NCBI GenBank assembly: GCA_017512365.1
Contig: JAFWGQ010000066.1
Coordinates: 19,247-83,246, forward strand
DNA from: Mogibacterium sp.
GTDB taxonomy: Bacteria > Bacillota > Clostridia > Peptostreptococcales > Anaerovoracaceae
DNA: 64,000 nucleotides
Reading direction: 5' to 3'
Shown: piece by piece, positions 24,952 to 33,198 of the stretch
How the letters are laid out: each line of letters opens with the position of its first letter
Numbering within the stretch: position 1 is the stretch's first letter
Program-made: the position numbers and the translations under genes
The notes under the pieces: generated by a model
Told to the model about the DNA's origin: nothing
The model's database searches: none
What the model saw: the letters and a program-made list of their open reading frames with translations, nothing else

Positions 24952-26043
24952 TCACTTTTCATCAGCAGGACAGATTATGCCGAATACAGCCCTGCCCTTC
25001 TCATCGTCAGGCAGACGTTCCGCTGCGTCGGCAAGTATGGCGTCTGAAACAGGCTCTCCTTTTTCAGGCAGATGGCTTCCGCTCACAAGAAGCTTTGTTT
25101 CGCCGCTTTCCTCGCAATAGTCCACCGTGACGCCGAAGCTGTGATCCGGGTGGGCATCTATATCCGTCAGGAGGCGGGATACCGCCAGCTCCTCGGCGGC
25201 GAGCCTGCAGTTGACCGCCTGTTTTTTGCTCATGTATGTCCTTCTGCAGAAATCGTCGAGAGAGCTGAGCATCTCACGCATGTCGCGGCTTTTCGCGGAC
25301 AGAGTGTATCTCCAGCTGCGGATGTCGAAGATGAAGTCCCTCGTCCTTTCCCCCGACGGGTCTTCAAAGATCTTTGCGGCCGGGGCGTCCTCGTATATTC
25401 CGCCCTGATCCATGTACAGCACTCTTTCGGACACTTCTTTCGCCAGCCTCATGTCGTGAGTGACGGTCAGCATCGTGAGCCCGGTCTGCGAAAGATCCTT
25501 CATGACTGATATGACCTCTGACACCATGCCCGGATCCAGCGCGCTCGTCGGCTCGTCGAAAAGCATGATATCCGGGTGCATCGCCAGGGCCCGGGCTATG
25601 GCGACGCGCTGCCTCTGGCCTCCCGAAAGCTCGTCAGGATAGAGCCTGGCCTTGTCATCGAGTCCCACGCGGGCGAGCTGCTGCATCGCCTCGTCATACG
25701 CGTCCTCAGCGCTCACGCCGAGCAGGCTCTGAAGAGGCCTCATTATGTTTTCGGCGGCCATCATGTGCGGGAAGAGATTATACGACTGGAACACCATGCC
25801 CATTCTGCGCCTCAGCTTTGCCAGGTCTGCATCGGGTCTGCACACATCCTCTCCGTCTATGAGGATGCTTCCCGAGGTAGGCGTCTCGAGCCTGTTGAGA
25901 CAGCGGAGGAAGGTGGACTTGCCCGTGCCCGACGGTCCGATTATTCCGATCACCTCGCCTTTTCCGATATCTATGCTCACATCCTTCAGAGGAACCGAAT
26001 CTCCGTATTCTTTTCTAAGATGCTTTATCTCGATGAAGCTCAT
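24952..26043 (-). CDS. Amino-acid ABC transporter ATPase with extra C-terminal domain
   Basis: This 363-residue protein has as residues 1-~245 a polar amino-acid importer ATPase (GlnQ type): Walker A GPSGTGKST (36-44), LSGGQRQR and LFDEPTSALDPGM. Usual GlnQ proteins end near 240. Here ~115 more residues follow (SLDDFCRRTYMSKKQAVNCR, LAAEELAVSRLLTDI, SGETKLLVSGSHLPE) that look like a GHKL ATPase/anti-sigma-type fold. This is an inference from pattern only. I start at ATG 26043, which overlaps the stop of the permease gene (ATGA). It forms the transporter with the next entry. Confidence 0.85.
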   Translation of the reverse strand: MSFIEIKHLRKEYGDSVPLKDVSIDIGKGEVIGIIGPSGTGKSTFLRCLNRLETPTSGSILIDGEDVCRPDADLAKLRRRMGMVFQSYNLFPHMMAAENIMRPLQSLLGVSAEDAYDEAMQQLARVGLDDKARLYPDELSGGQRQRVAIARALAMHPDIMLFDEPTSALDPGMVSEVISVMKDLSQTGLTMLTVTHDMRLAKEVSERVLYMDQGGIYEDAPAAKIFEDPSGERTRDFIFDIRSWRYTLSAKSRDMREMLSSLDDFCRRTYMSKKQAVNCRLAAEELAVSRLLTDIDAHPDHSFGVTVDYCEESGETKLLVSGSHLPEKGEPVSDAILADAAERLPDDEKGRAVFGIICPADEK

Positions 26044-27575
26044 GCGTCGATCCCCTTTATCTTTCTTTCGCTGCGCTTTCTGGCATCCCTGACGTCTATG
26101 AGGCCTATCAGTTTTGTGATGATCCATGTCAGCAGGAAGTATATGACCGCCACTGCGATGAGCGGGAAGAACGCCTCCATCGTGCGGCTCCGTATAAGGT
26201 CTCCGGCGCGCGTGAGTTCGAGAACGGTGATATAGCCCGCAACGCTCGTCTCCTTCACGAGATTTATGAACTGCCCCTTCAGCACAGGCAGATATACGCC
26301 TTTCGCCTGCGGCAGTATTATCTCCCTGAACGCCCGCTGCCCGCTGTATCCGAGGGCAAGGGCAGCCTCAGTCTGCACCGGATCCACGGCACATATCGCG
26401 CTCCATATCGTTCCGCAGGCCCTGGCGCCGAATATGAGGGCAAATCCCGCGGATGCCACAAGAACGGCCGGCAGATCGACCGCGCCGAATATTATGTAGT
26501 ACAGCACCATCAGTATGACGACTGCAGGTATGCCCGCAACAAGAGCGCAGTACACGTCTATTGCCCTGTTCGGCAGCTTGCGGCCGCTGTGCCTCACAAA
26601 CACGAGGGCGAACGCGATCAGCAGCCCCAGGATGCCGGCAGAGACCGAGATCACGATCGTCAGCCACAGTCCGGAGAGCACCATTCTGTAGCGGTTGTCG
26701 GTGATGAAGTTGCGCCTGAAGCTGTCTTTCAGTTTTGCGAAAAAACCTTCCCCGCCGCTGCCATCCGAAGCGGCGCGCACCATGAACACATACGATGCCG
26801 GATAGTACTCCACGAAATCCACCGCCTGTTTTCTCTCGTCATTCACAAGTATGCATCCCGCCGCGATTTTCGCCTTGCCCGATTCGACCGTCGCCATGGT
26901 CGAAGAGAACTCCATGCCTGTGAATACAAGATGCACATCCAGCTCTTCGGCCATCATGAGGAGCAGCTCTATGTCGAAGCCCCCGATCTGCGCGTTTGCT
27001 CCGCGGTAGCTCATCGGCGGCATGGTGTCACAGGCCGCGACCGTCACTGTCCCGTTCGATCCGGGCCAGTCCTGCTCAGGAAGGCTCTTGCCGCTCTCAT
27101 CAGCGCTCATCCACTCGTCCCAGAGCGCCTTCTTCTCCCTGTCGCTGATGCCGCTGAGCGCCTGCTCCCATCTGTCACGGTCCGGGTCTCCTTTTGCGAA
27201 AGCATATCCGTAGACGGTCTCCCCGAGAGGTTCGGGGAATACCGCCAGCGTGCTGTCCTTGTTTGCGGCAAGCTCTGCGACAGCATTGTTAGTGAAATAG
27301 GCGTCGATCTTATGGTCTTTGAGGGCCATCTCCTCGTCTGCCATAGAGCTGTAATATTCGATCTTTCCGGGATCGCTCACCTTGCTGTGTATGAGCTCCT
27401 CAAAAGGCGCGCCCGTCAGCAGACCGATCTTTTTCCCGTTCAGCTGGTCGAACGAAGTAAACTCCGGCACGGCATCAGACATCGCAAAAGCCGCCTGAGT
27501 GTCAGTCGTTACCGAAATGAGCATCATGGCGGCAATTATCACGGATATCAATGATGCGGCGTGCCTGAGTCCCAC
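26040..27575 (-). CDS. Fused substrate-binding and permease subunit of an amino-acid ABC importer
   Basis: This 511-residue protein begins with a signal/anchor (residues 1-~32). Residues ~38-165 (LNGKKIGLLTGAPFEELIHS, DHKIDAYFTNN) look like the second lobe of a polar amino-acid binding protein. Residues ~172-270 (GTVTVAACDTMPPMSYRG, GGFDIELLLMMAEELDV, ERKQAVDFVEYYP) look like the first lobe. A HisM/GlnP permease follows (~300-500) with the EAA loop EAALALGYSGQRAFREIILP. The lobe order is the reverse of a standard binding protein. It is translationally coupled to the ATPase gene. Confidence 0.87.
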   Translation of the reverse strand: MGLRHAASLISVIIAAMMLISVTTDTQAAFAMSDAVPEFTSFDQLNGKKIGLLTGAPFEELIHSKVSDPGKIEYYSSMADEEMALKDHKIDAYFTNNAVAELAANKDSTLAVFPEPLGETVYGYAFAKGDPDRDRWEQALSGISDREKKALWDEWMSADESGKSLPEQDWPGSNGTVTVAACDTMPPMSYRGANAQIGGFDIELLLMMAEELDVHLVFTGMEFSSTMATVESGKAKIAAGCILVNDERKQAVDFVEYYPASYVFMVRAASDGSGGEGFFAKLKDSFRRNFITDNRYRMVLSGLWLTIVISVSAGILGLLIAFALVFVRHSGRKLPNRAIDVYCALVAGIPAVVILMVLYYIIFGAVDLPAVLVASAGFALIFGARACGTIWSAICAVDPVQTEAALALGYSGQRAFREIILPQAKGVYLPVLKGQFINLVKETSVAGYITVLELTRAGDLIRSRTMEAFFPLIAVAVIYFLLTWIITKLIGLIDVRDARKRSERKIKGIDA

Positions 27576-27579
27576 ACTT

Positions 27580-28128
27580 TCAGTCCTTTTCCCTGAGCCA
27601 GCGGCGGATGTACCCGATGGCCGCGTCCTCTCCTTCGTCCTTCAGGATCCTGAGCATCTTCTCGAGTTCGGCAGCCGTTTCGGGATGCATGATCCTCCCG
27701 TCCGTCAGCTTCCTTGCTTTCATGAAGTAATCGTAAGGGGCGGAGTCGGTATACTCATCCCCTTTATAGACCCTGCTGGCGGCGACTCTGTCGCAGAACA
27801 TCTCGGCCACATACTTCTTAGGCATCCTGTTGCCGCCGAAGCCGATCGAACCGTCCTCATTTATTATGTAGTCTACCCAGTACTCGAAGTGGTGCCTGTT
27901 TTTCCCCTTGTGGTGGAGCCAGGCTTTCGAGACTCCGGTGCTGCGGCGCTCCATGTCGTTCGGGCTCCTGTAGCCGACATAGTATTTGGCGCCGCGCAGG
28001 AATTCTACAGGGGCGTACTTGCTCAGGTCGTGAGTCAGCCCCTGCCACACGAGGCCGAGGCGCAGGCAGTAGCTGCGGACCAGCCGTCTGTGTTCTGTTA
28101 TCGTTTTGAAATGTCGTATAGGATGCAT
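27580..28128 (-). CDS. DUF5662 family protein
   Basis: This 182-residue cytosolic protein is rich in His, Arg and Tyr (GLVWQGLTHDLSKYAPVEF, KAWLHHKGKNRHHFEYWVDY). Conserved His/Asp/Glu positions resemble HD-type metal sites, and the family appears in Firmicutes and phages without known function. It sits just upstream of the transporter genes on the same strand and ends 4 bases before the permease start, so it is co-transcribed. Confidence 0.75.
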   Translation of the reverse strand: MHPIRHFKTITEHRRLVRSYCLRLGLVWQGLTHDLSKYAPVEFLRGAKYYVGYRSPNDMERRSTGVSKAWLHHKGKNRHHFEYWVDYIINEDGSIGFGGNRMPKKYVAEMFCDRVAASRVYKGDEYTDSAPYDYFMKARKLTDGRIMHPETAAELEKMLRILKDEGEDAAIGYIRRWLREKD

Positions 28129-28193
28129 GGTCTAATATTATCACCATTGTCCGGTTTTGGCTCGTCTTTTTCGTCCGTATGCATTCTGAATGC

Positions 28194-28227
28194 AAAAATC
28201 AGAGCCCGCCTGTTTCGGTGAGCTCTG
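28194..28227 (-). terminator. Terminator after the first Fn3 protein gene
   Basis: CAGAGC (28200-28205) pairs with GCTCTG (28222-28227). On the minus strand the stem is followed by ATTTTTG. It lies 21 bases past the stop codon. Confidence 0.7.
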
Positions 28228-28247
28228 CATACTCTTTTAGTCTGCTG

Positions 28248-29135
28248 TTATTTTACTACGGCTGCTTTCACCCCGGACCACTTCGATACACGGACTTCGC
28301 TGCTGGACTTCGTATACGCCCGGACGCGAACGTAGTATTTCTTATTTGTCTTCAGGCCCTTGATCCTGAATGACGTCTTTTTCGCGCTGACGAACTTATT
28401 TTTTACGTCTTTCCTGAATTTCCCGTCTGTGCTGTACTGGATCTGTACCTTCCTGATCACTTTCCGTTTCTCTTTTGATATCTTCTTCCATTTGACGGCC
28501 ACCGCATTCTTTGAGGACTTTGGTTTTGATATCTTTACTGCCGGCAGACTGCTTTTCTTTTCAGAAGCAGACGCATTGGAACCCGACGGGACCGATCCAG
28601 TATCAGTTATATTTGTCTTTGGTATTTCTGCCTTTTCCTTCTCAGTATCTGTCAAACCGCCTTTTTCAGGGTCCGGCGTCTTTTTGTCCCCTTCGTCAGG
28701 CTGCGGCCCGCTGCTGAGCTGATCATCCTCATTCGTTCCGGAATTTAAGCCATCGGCAGAAGAATCGTCTATTTCGTGGTTATTATCATCATTATTATCT
28801 ATGCCACCGCCGCCTAATCCCGGATACATATTCCCCCCGCCGGAACCGAAATCTGAAAGATCCGGAACGGAACCTTCATTCCAGCCCTTGAGTTCGTGAT
28901 CTTCTCCATCACCGGTGCCGCTGACGCCGCCGCCGCCAACGGAAAGCTGCCCATTGTATTCCGAATTGCCCCAGCCTGCTTCCTGATCGCCGCTCTGTCC
29001 ATGGTTCGGAAGCGGCGGCATGTTGTTATCATCTGCGAATACCGCGAGCGTGCCGGCAAGCGTCATAACAAGCGCCATCACGAGTGACGTAAAAAGCGCC
29101 ACTGCTGTCGATACGGCACTTCTCTTTCTGATCAT
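28248..29135 (-). CDS. Secreted protein with acidic linker and C-terminal Fn3 domain
   Basis: This ~295-residue protein has a signal peptide IRKRSAVSTAVALFTSLVMA cut near VFA-DDN. Residues ~40-190 are low-complexity and rich in Gly, Asp, Asn and Ser, with no fold. The C-terminal ~95 residues (VRKVQIQYSTDGKFRKD, KNKKYYVRVRAYTKS, VSKWSGVKAAVVK) are an Fn3 module close to that of the 31.3-kb gene. The start is uncertain: ATG 29135 follows AAAAGGAAA, while ATG 29153 has a G run too close to it. Transcription probably begins at the shared LytTR-like promoter upstream. Confidence 0.75.
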   Translation of the reverse strand: MIRKRSAVSTAVALFTSLVMALVMTLAGTLAVFADDNNMPPLPNHGQSGDQEAGWGNSEYNGQLSVGGGGVSGTGDGEDHELKGWNEGSVPDLSDFGSGGGNMYPGLGGGGIDNNDDNNHEIDDSSADGLNSGTNEDDQLSSGPQPDEGDKKTPDPEKGGLTDTEKEKAEIPKTNITDTGSVPSGSNASASEKKSSLPAVKISKPKSSKNAVAVKWKKISKEKRKVIRKVQIQYSTDGKFRKDVKNKFVSAKKTSFRIKGLKTNKKYYVRVRAYTKSSSEVRVSKWSGVKAAVVK

Positions 29136-29202
29136 TTTCCTTTTCACTTCCATACCCCCCTGCTTTTCTCTCTCAGGCCCGGCCTGTACTATCCATATCA
29201 GC

Positions 29203-29270
29203 ATTCTACTTTGGTTACACATAAGTTACAATGCGATATGCATGAACGTTGGAAAAAGCGCACGAAAGTG
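29203..29270 (-). promoter_or_regulatory. LytTR-like direct-repeat site and promoter, copy 1
   Basis: On the minus strand a 32-bp site runs from 29270 to 29239. It starts CACTTTCGTGCG and ends AACGTTCATGCA, with the two TTC(A/G)TGC units 20 bp apart. Thirty bases later comes TAGAAT (29208-29203), a -10-like box. It has the same layout as copies 2 and 3. The proximal 9-mer AACGTTCAT fits the LytTR consensus [TA][AC][CA]GTTN[AG][TG]. Confidence 0.65.
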
Positions 29271-29290
29271 GGATTGTTGCGGGGGGCAGA

Positions 29291-29602
29291 TCAGAATATG
29301 TTCTCTCTTCCTGTGACCAGCGCGTCAGGGAAGTTGACCTCTGCATATCTGATCATCCTGTCCCTTCCGTACACGTGCGTGGAATGGATATTTATGTGAG
29401 ACGGCCTCATGCCGTGCTTTTTCATATAGCGAAGGGCGTCCATGCCCGTGAAAAAGCTGTCTCTCCCCAGATAGTAGTCGAGGTCGACCAGTTCCAGGCA
29501 GTCTCTGTATCTGTCGAGCAGCGCAAGAAAGTCCGCGTAATCATCAGCGGATTTAAAGCCTTCTGCGGGAGCTGTTCTCCGGTCATCAAGGTACAGCTTC
29601 AA
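29291..29602 (-). CDS. Receiver-like small protein (cyclic-phosphate processing receiver type)
   Basis: This 103-residue protein opens KLYLDDRRTAPAEGF, with paired acidic residues as in a receiver phosphorylation site. ELVDLDYYLGRDSFFTGMDA has a second Asp in the phospho-acceptor position. It resembles the short cyclic-phosphate processing receiver domain family. The start is TTG at 29602, six bases after GAGGAGG and overlapping the hipA stop (TTGA), so it is translated from the hipBA message. Function in the HipA module is unknown; it may modify or regulate the kinase. Confidence 0.65.
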   Translation of the reverse strand: MKLYLDDRRTAPAEGFKSADDYADFLALLDRYRDCLELVDLDYYLGRDSFFTGMDALRYMKKHGMRPSHINIHSTHVYGRDRMIRYAEVNFPDALVTGRENIF

Positions 29603-30879
29603 TGCATCCTCCTCATGTCAGCAATGCTGAGTATTCGATTCCTGATATCAGGCGCCTGAATGAATCCTCCGTCGCAGAGTTCTTCCGCAGAAGTATTCAG
29701 CGCATCCGGCAGCTTTTCAGTCATTTGATCGATCAGGTCCAGCGCGTATCCGGTTCCCATGCCGATATCCTTCGCGGCCCTGCTCCATGCAGTGCGATCG
29801 ATATCGTCGATCGAATACTTACCGCCTATATTGAATGCCATGTTATGGGTCGAGGAAGGATATACAGCCGTTGATATCAGATCATATGCCGGTGCCAGTC
29901 TTACGGTTCTGAGGTCCGTCGAATAGATGAGGGAAATGTTTTTAATATGGTTGTCAGTATTGCCGATCAGCCAGTTGAAGACTGTCGTCTCCCATAATTT
30001 CCTGATATCTGTGATAGGATCCGAAGAGTGGTTTCTGATCAGTTCGGCGATCCTGCTAAAATGCTCGTCTCCCGGCTCTTCATACTTCGAGATCGCCGGG
30101 ATCCCCATGGCCTGAGCCAGATCTTCCTGATGCTTTCGATATGGCCGCGCCAGTCCGTCAACAAGCCGGTCGCTCATCTGATCGCGATCGTAACGCTTAC
30201 TTGCAAAAAGTATCTCGCCATCACGCCCGCTCCCCAGATCAATGATAAAGCTGTGCGGCACTTCTATACCGAGTTTTGATGCAGTCATCAGGACCATCTG
30301 TTCATTGGTTATTATATTATCCAGGCGGATATGGCTCTGCTTGATTATGTGAGTGCTCGGTGCATCTCCGACAGGCAGATACCATTCGTCATTCTGCCCG
30401 TCATAATACAGTCCCACCTTGCCGCTTGCACCTGTCAAAGAGAGATGCGACTCCACCACCATCTGTGACGATTCGACCGCTCCTTCAGCAGCCAGCTCTT
30501 TGATCCTGCAGGGCTCTATCTTACGGTAAGCTGCTTCTGCCGGTTCATCAGCACCTTCTGTTATCCTCACAGCACCCAGGCATTCGCTCCCCAGCCCGGC
30601 AAGCAGCGACAAATAATCATCCGCTCCGGATCGCAGCCATTTTGCCACGCTGCGTCTGGTAAACCCCTCCGGCAGTAAGCCATCGAAGAAAGCCGCTGTC
30701 TCCGCCGGTGAGAACGGCTCTTCGCGAAGCGGCAGACTGATCGAGACCGGCTGAGCATGATCAGATGCCAGATATGCATCCGCATATGCAAATCCGGCAT
30801 CCCTCGCATCATTTCCTGTGATCTGTCCGATGCTGACTTCAGATCCGGACAGCTCGATCGATACGTCTAAGCGTCTCAT
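29599..30879 (-). CDS. hipA: HipA-family serine/threonine kinase toxin
   Basis: This 426-residue protein has the N-terminal HipA domain (FFDGLLPEGFTRRSVAKWL), the SLTGASGKVGLY regulatory serine loop, KRYDRD, RKHQEDLAQAMG and the catalytic NWLIGNTDNHIKNISL (Asp and Asn present). DLISTAVYP lies in the metal-binding region. HipA kinases phosphorylate targets such as GltX and cause dormancy. hipB is upstream and overlaps by ATGA; the receiver-like gene follows with TTGA overlap. Confidence 0.92.
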   Translation of the reverse strand: MRRLDVSIELSGSEVSIGQITGNDARDAGFAYADAYLASDHAQPVSISLPLREEPFSPAETAAFFDGLLPEGFTRRSVAKWLRSGADDYLSLLAGLGSECLGAVRITEGADEPAEAAYRKIEPCRIKELAAEGAVESSQMVVESHLSLTGASGKVGLYYDGQNDEWYLPVGDAPSTHIIKQSHIRLDNIITNEQMVLMTASKLGIEVPHSFIIDLGSGRDGEILFASKRYDRDQMSDRLVDGLARPYRKHQEDLAQAMGIPAISKYEEPGDEHFSRIAELIRNHSSDPITDIRKLWETTVFNWLIGNTDNHIKNISLIYSTDLRTVRLAPAYDLISTAVYPSSTHNMAFNIGGKYSIDDIDRTAWSRAAKDIGMGTGYALDLIDQMTEKLPDALNTSAEELCDGGFIQAPDIRNRILSIADMRRMH

Positions 30880-31097
30880 TTGTCCGTACCTCTGGGTCCT
30901 ATCACCACATCCAGGCCCAGCATTCCGGCTATGAAAAGAGACTTCTCAAGTTCTGCGGTCTTCTTTCCCCTTTCCAGATCGGAAATAAAGCTTATGCTCA
31001 GCCCGGTGAACGTCGCCAGATCCTGTTGAGTATAGCCCAGTTCCTTTCTGCGCTCTCTTATCGCTTTGCCAAATTGGATGCTGTTTCCCGCTTTCAT
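30876..31097 (-). CDS. hipB: HipB-like XRE antitoxin and repressor
   Basis: This 73-residue protein has a Cro/C1 HTH, GKAIRERRKELGYTQQDLAT then GLSISFISDLERGKKTAE. I start at ATG 31097, with GGGAG upstream; the longer frame would run through the promoter and operators. It is the first gene of hipB-hipA-receiver. Three copies of a GCCGTACGGC palindrome lie immediately upstream, one inside the promoter, which implies autorepression. Confidence 0.9.
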   Translation of the reverse strand: MKAGNSIQFGKAIRERRKELGYTQQDLATFTGLSISFISDLERGKKTAELEKSLFIAGMLGLDVVIGPRGTDK

Positions 31098-31113
31098 ATC
31101 TGCTCCCTGAATA

Positions 31114-31209
31114 AGCCGTACGGCTAATTTATCTGAATTATCGAAAAATAACGCCGTACGGCTAATTAAATGCAAATGCATTATAATTTGCGCCGTACGG
31201 CTTTGTCAA
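31114..31209 (-). promoter_or_regulatory. hipBA promoter with three palindromic operators
   Basis: GCCGTACGGC occurs at 31115-31124, 31153-31162 and 31192-31201, spaced 38 and 39 bp apart. On the minus strand TTGACA (31209-31204), an 18-bp spacer holding the third operator and TATAAT (31185-31180) make a near-consensus promoter. HipB dimers on all three sites could loop or wrap the DNA. Confidence 0.88.
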
Positions 31210-31257
31210 GACAGGTCCAATGTATTGCTTCAGTTTACCCGATAACACCAGATTCGT

Positions 31258-32955
31258 TTATTTTATCTTCACCTTCTTCACAGCAGACCACTTAGATATA
31301 TGTACTGTCTTTCCGGATTTCGTGTAAGCCCTGACACGTACATAATAGGTCTTCTTTGACTTCAGTCCCTTTATCTTAAGAGACGTCTTTTTGGCATTAG
31401 CATACTTTGTCTTTACCCCTTTATTGAATTTTTTATACGGACTGTACTGGATCTGGACCTTCTTTATCTTCTTAAGGTTCTTTTTTGCCACTTTCTTCCA
31501 TTTGATCGTTGCGGACTTCTTTGCAGCTGCAGGCTTGGCGATCTTCACGGCTTTCAGAGAAGGCGCGAGTTTCTTGACAGTTCTTGTCTGCCTGTCTCCA
31601 CACAACGAGCAGGTTTTCGTCTCTGTCCCGGCAGCCAGCTCAGTCGCCGCTTTCGTTGTCGTCCAGGCACCATAATCATGACCCTTACTGGCGATCGTTT
31701 CTGTGGTCGTCTCTCCACACGCTGTACAGACGAGAGTCCTGATTCCGGTTTCAGTACATGTTGGCTGCTTTGTTATCTCACCCTCGACCCATAAATGCAC
31801 ATGGTTGAGTGGCATGCGAACATATTTAAAGTCTGATAAAGATGACGTCTTATTCCAGGCAGATGCGCCTGTTGCATCTGCCGCATCATTGACCCATGCA
31901 CCACGAGCCTTTGTAGCATCATCAATATTAGCAGCATCTACTGCGGCACCATCTGCAAGTGCTTCAAGTATCGAGTTTTCACTGACAGAGAGTCCGTCTG
32001 CTTTCACTCCCTCGGCATTTACACTATCCCCATATGATACAGCTTTCAGGACCGCCCCGTTTTTCAGTTCTATATTATTATTTGTCGCAGCTACACCATA
32101 AGCGATTTTCCGCGGCTCCGTCTTCACATTGCTCGTGATCTTTGCCCCGTCAATGGTCAGATCGCCAGAACTTATCCCATAGCATTTCTTATCAGTATCA
32201 ATGTTTATTTCTAAGCTGCCCGGGCCGGAAACATTAAGCTTTTCGGCATCAATTCCGATTGCAAATTCAGCCTCGGGATTTCCATCCTGTATTATATTAT
32301 TAGTGCCGATCAGCTTGAGATTCAGCTCCTCATAAGTTTTGACAGCTGTCCAGTCAACAGGACCTGTAGATTCTAGTTTCAGTGTTGCTCCGTTAAGAGT
32401 CAGCGTTTTAGTTTTACTATCGTATGCTACTGTATTGTCTCCTTTGACATCTGCGGCATTAGAATCATTCAATTGCGTTCCTTCGACCCAGATATCATAT
32501 ACTTCGGGAAGGATGATGTTGATATCGTCACAGTATGCTAGGTTTTTTGAATTTAAGTCTTCCTTAATCCCTGCAAAAACGCTTTTTTCGACATTTTGTG
32601 CCGTCGACCATGTTCCGTTATAATCTGCCTTCTCATATCTATAGTACTCAGAGAATCCGTCATAATCATGTCTGCATACATCATATTGACCACTTCTGCC
32701 CAAATCATATGCATCATCATCATATATTTTAAACTCATTTATTACTCTAGCCTTGTCAAGCGCCGTCATGACATTGTTAAACGCCGCAAGCTGATCACCG
32801 CTGAGTCTTACTCTCCCCTTGGTCAAGTCAAGGGTTATAGTCCCTACATTCGTCCCTTCCGCATATGCCTCCTGCATACCGATCACAGGTATGAAGCTGA
32901 GTGTTATCAGCAATGCCAGGCATATCGAAGATATCTTTTTCATCATGTTATTCAT
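31258..32955 (-). CDS. Large secreted protein with repeats and C-terminal Fn3
   Basis: This 565-residue protein has a signal peptide KKISSICLALLITLSFIPVI cut after AYA. Residues ~150-370 contain beta-helix-like LTLNGATLKL, LTIDGAKITSNVK and IELKNGAVLKA strands, as in surface adhesins. Two Cys-containing segments (CTETGIRTLVCTACGETT, KTCSLCGDRQT) form small zinc-ribbon-like linkers. The C-terminal ~95 residues are Fn3 (KVQIQYSPYKKFNK, YYVRVRAYTKSGKTVHISKW). It has a standard-looking promoter, not the LytTR-like one. It is probably exported and displayed; ligand unknown. Confidence 0.78.
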   Translation of the reverse strand: MNNMMKKISSICLALLITLSFIPVIGMQEAYAEGTNVGTITLDLTKGRVRLSGDQLAAFNNVMTALDKARVINEFKIYDDDAYDLGRSGQYDVCRHDYDGFSEYYRYEKADYNGTWSTAQNVEKSVFAGIKEDLNSKNLAYCDDINIILPEVYDIWVEGTQLNDSNAADVKGDNTVAYDSKTKTLTLNGATLKLESTGPVDWTAVKTYEELNLKLIGTNNIIQDGNPEAEFAIGIDAEKLNVSGPGSLEINIDTDKKCYGISSGDLTIDGAKITSNVKTEPRKIAYGVAATNNNIELKNGAVLKAVSYGDSVNAEGVKADGLSVSENSILEALADGAAVDAANIDDATKARGAWVNDAADATGASAWNKTSSLSDFKYVRMPLNHVHLWVEGEITKQPTCTETGIRTLVCTACGETTTETIASKGHDYGAWTTTKAATELAAGTETKTCSLCGDRQTRTVKKLAPSLKAVKIAKPAAAKKSATIKWKKVAKKNLKKIKKVQIQYSPYKKFNKGVKTKYANAKKTSLKIKGLKSKKTYYVRVRAYTKSGKTVHISKWSAVKKVKIK

Positions 32956-32993
32956 CTGGCCCTCCCTTATATTAGAATTTTAAGCATGCCACT

Positions 32994-33022
32994 ATTTTAT
33001 TACTCAGTTCGACAGATTTCAA
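32994..33022 (-). promoter_or_regulatory. Promoter for the 31.3-33.0 kb secreted protein
   Basis: On the minus strand TTGAAA (33022-33017), a 17-bp spacer and TAAAAT (32999-32994) lie ~40 bases upstream of the ATG. No LytTR-like site is present. Confidence 0.55.
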
Positions 33023-33060
33023 TAAATTGCTTATCATATCCCTGCCTCCGCATCTGCCGG

Positions 33061-33142
33061 GAGGTCCAACCGGGATGTGCCGGCAGCTTTGAGCAATGAC
33101 GCGATCTCATCGATTATTGGGTCTGTCGTACAGATGTCGTCA
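33061..33142 (-). pseudogene. comF 3'-end fragment
   Basis: On the minus strand this reads DDICTTDPIIDEIASLLKAA then GTSRLDLP, matching intact ComF (DDIYTTGSTIDEIASLLKAA, GASRVDFL). The DNA at 33079-33142 aligns with 38779-38842 at most positions. No start, no upstream half and no ribosome site remain, so it is a duplicated relic. It lies just upstream of a secreted-protein gene, as intact comF does. Confidence 0.85.
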
Positions 33143-33149
33143 GATGAAG

Positions 33150-33188
33150 AAACAACAGCCACCCGATCGTTGTTTTCGAGTGGCTGTC
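33150..33188 (-). terminator. Terminator after the ART-like/secreted fusion gene
   Basis: CAGCCAC and GTGGCTG at about 33158-33189 form a 7-bp stem. On the minus strand a TTGTTTC stretch follows. Confidence 0.6.
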
Positions 33189-33198
33189 ATATTTCTGA

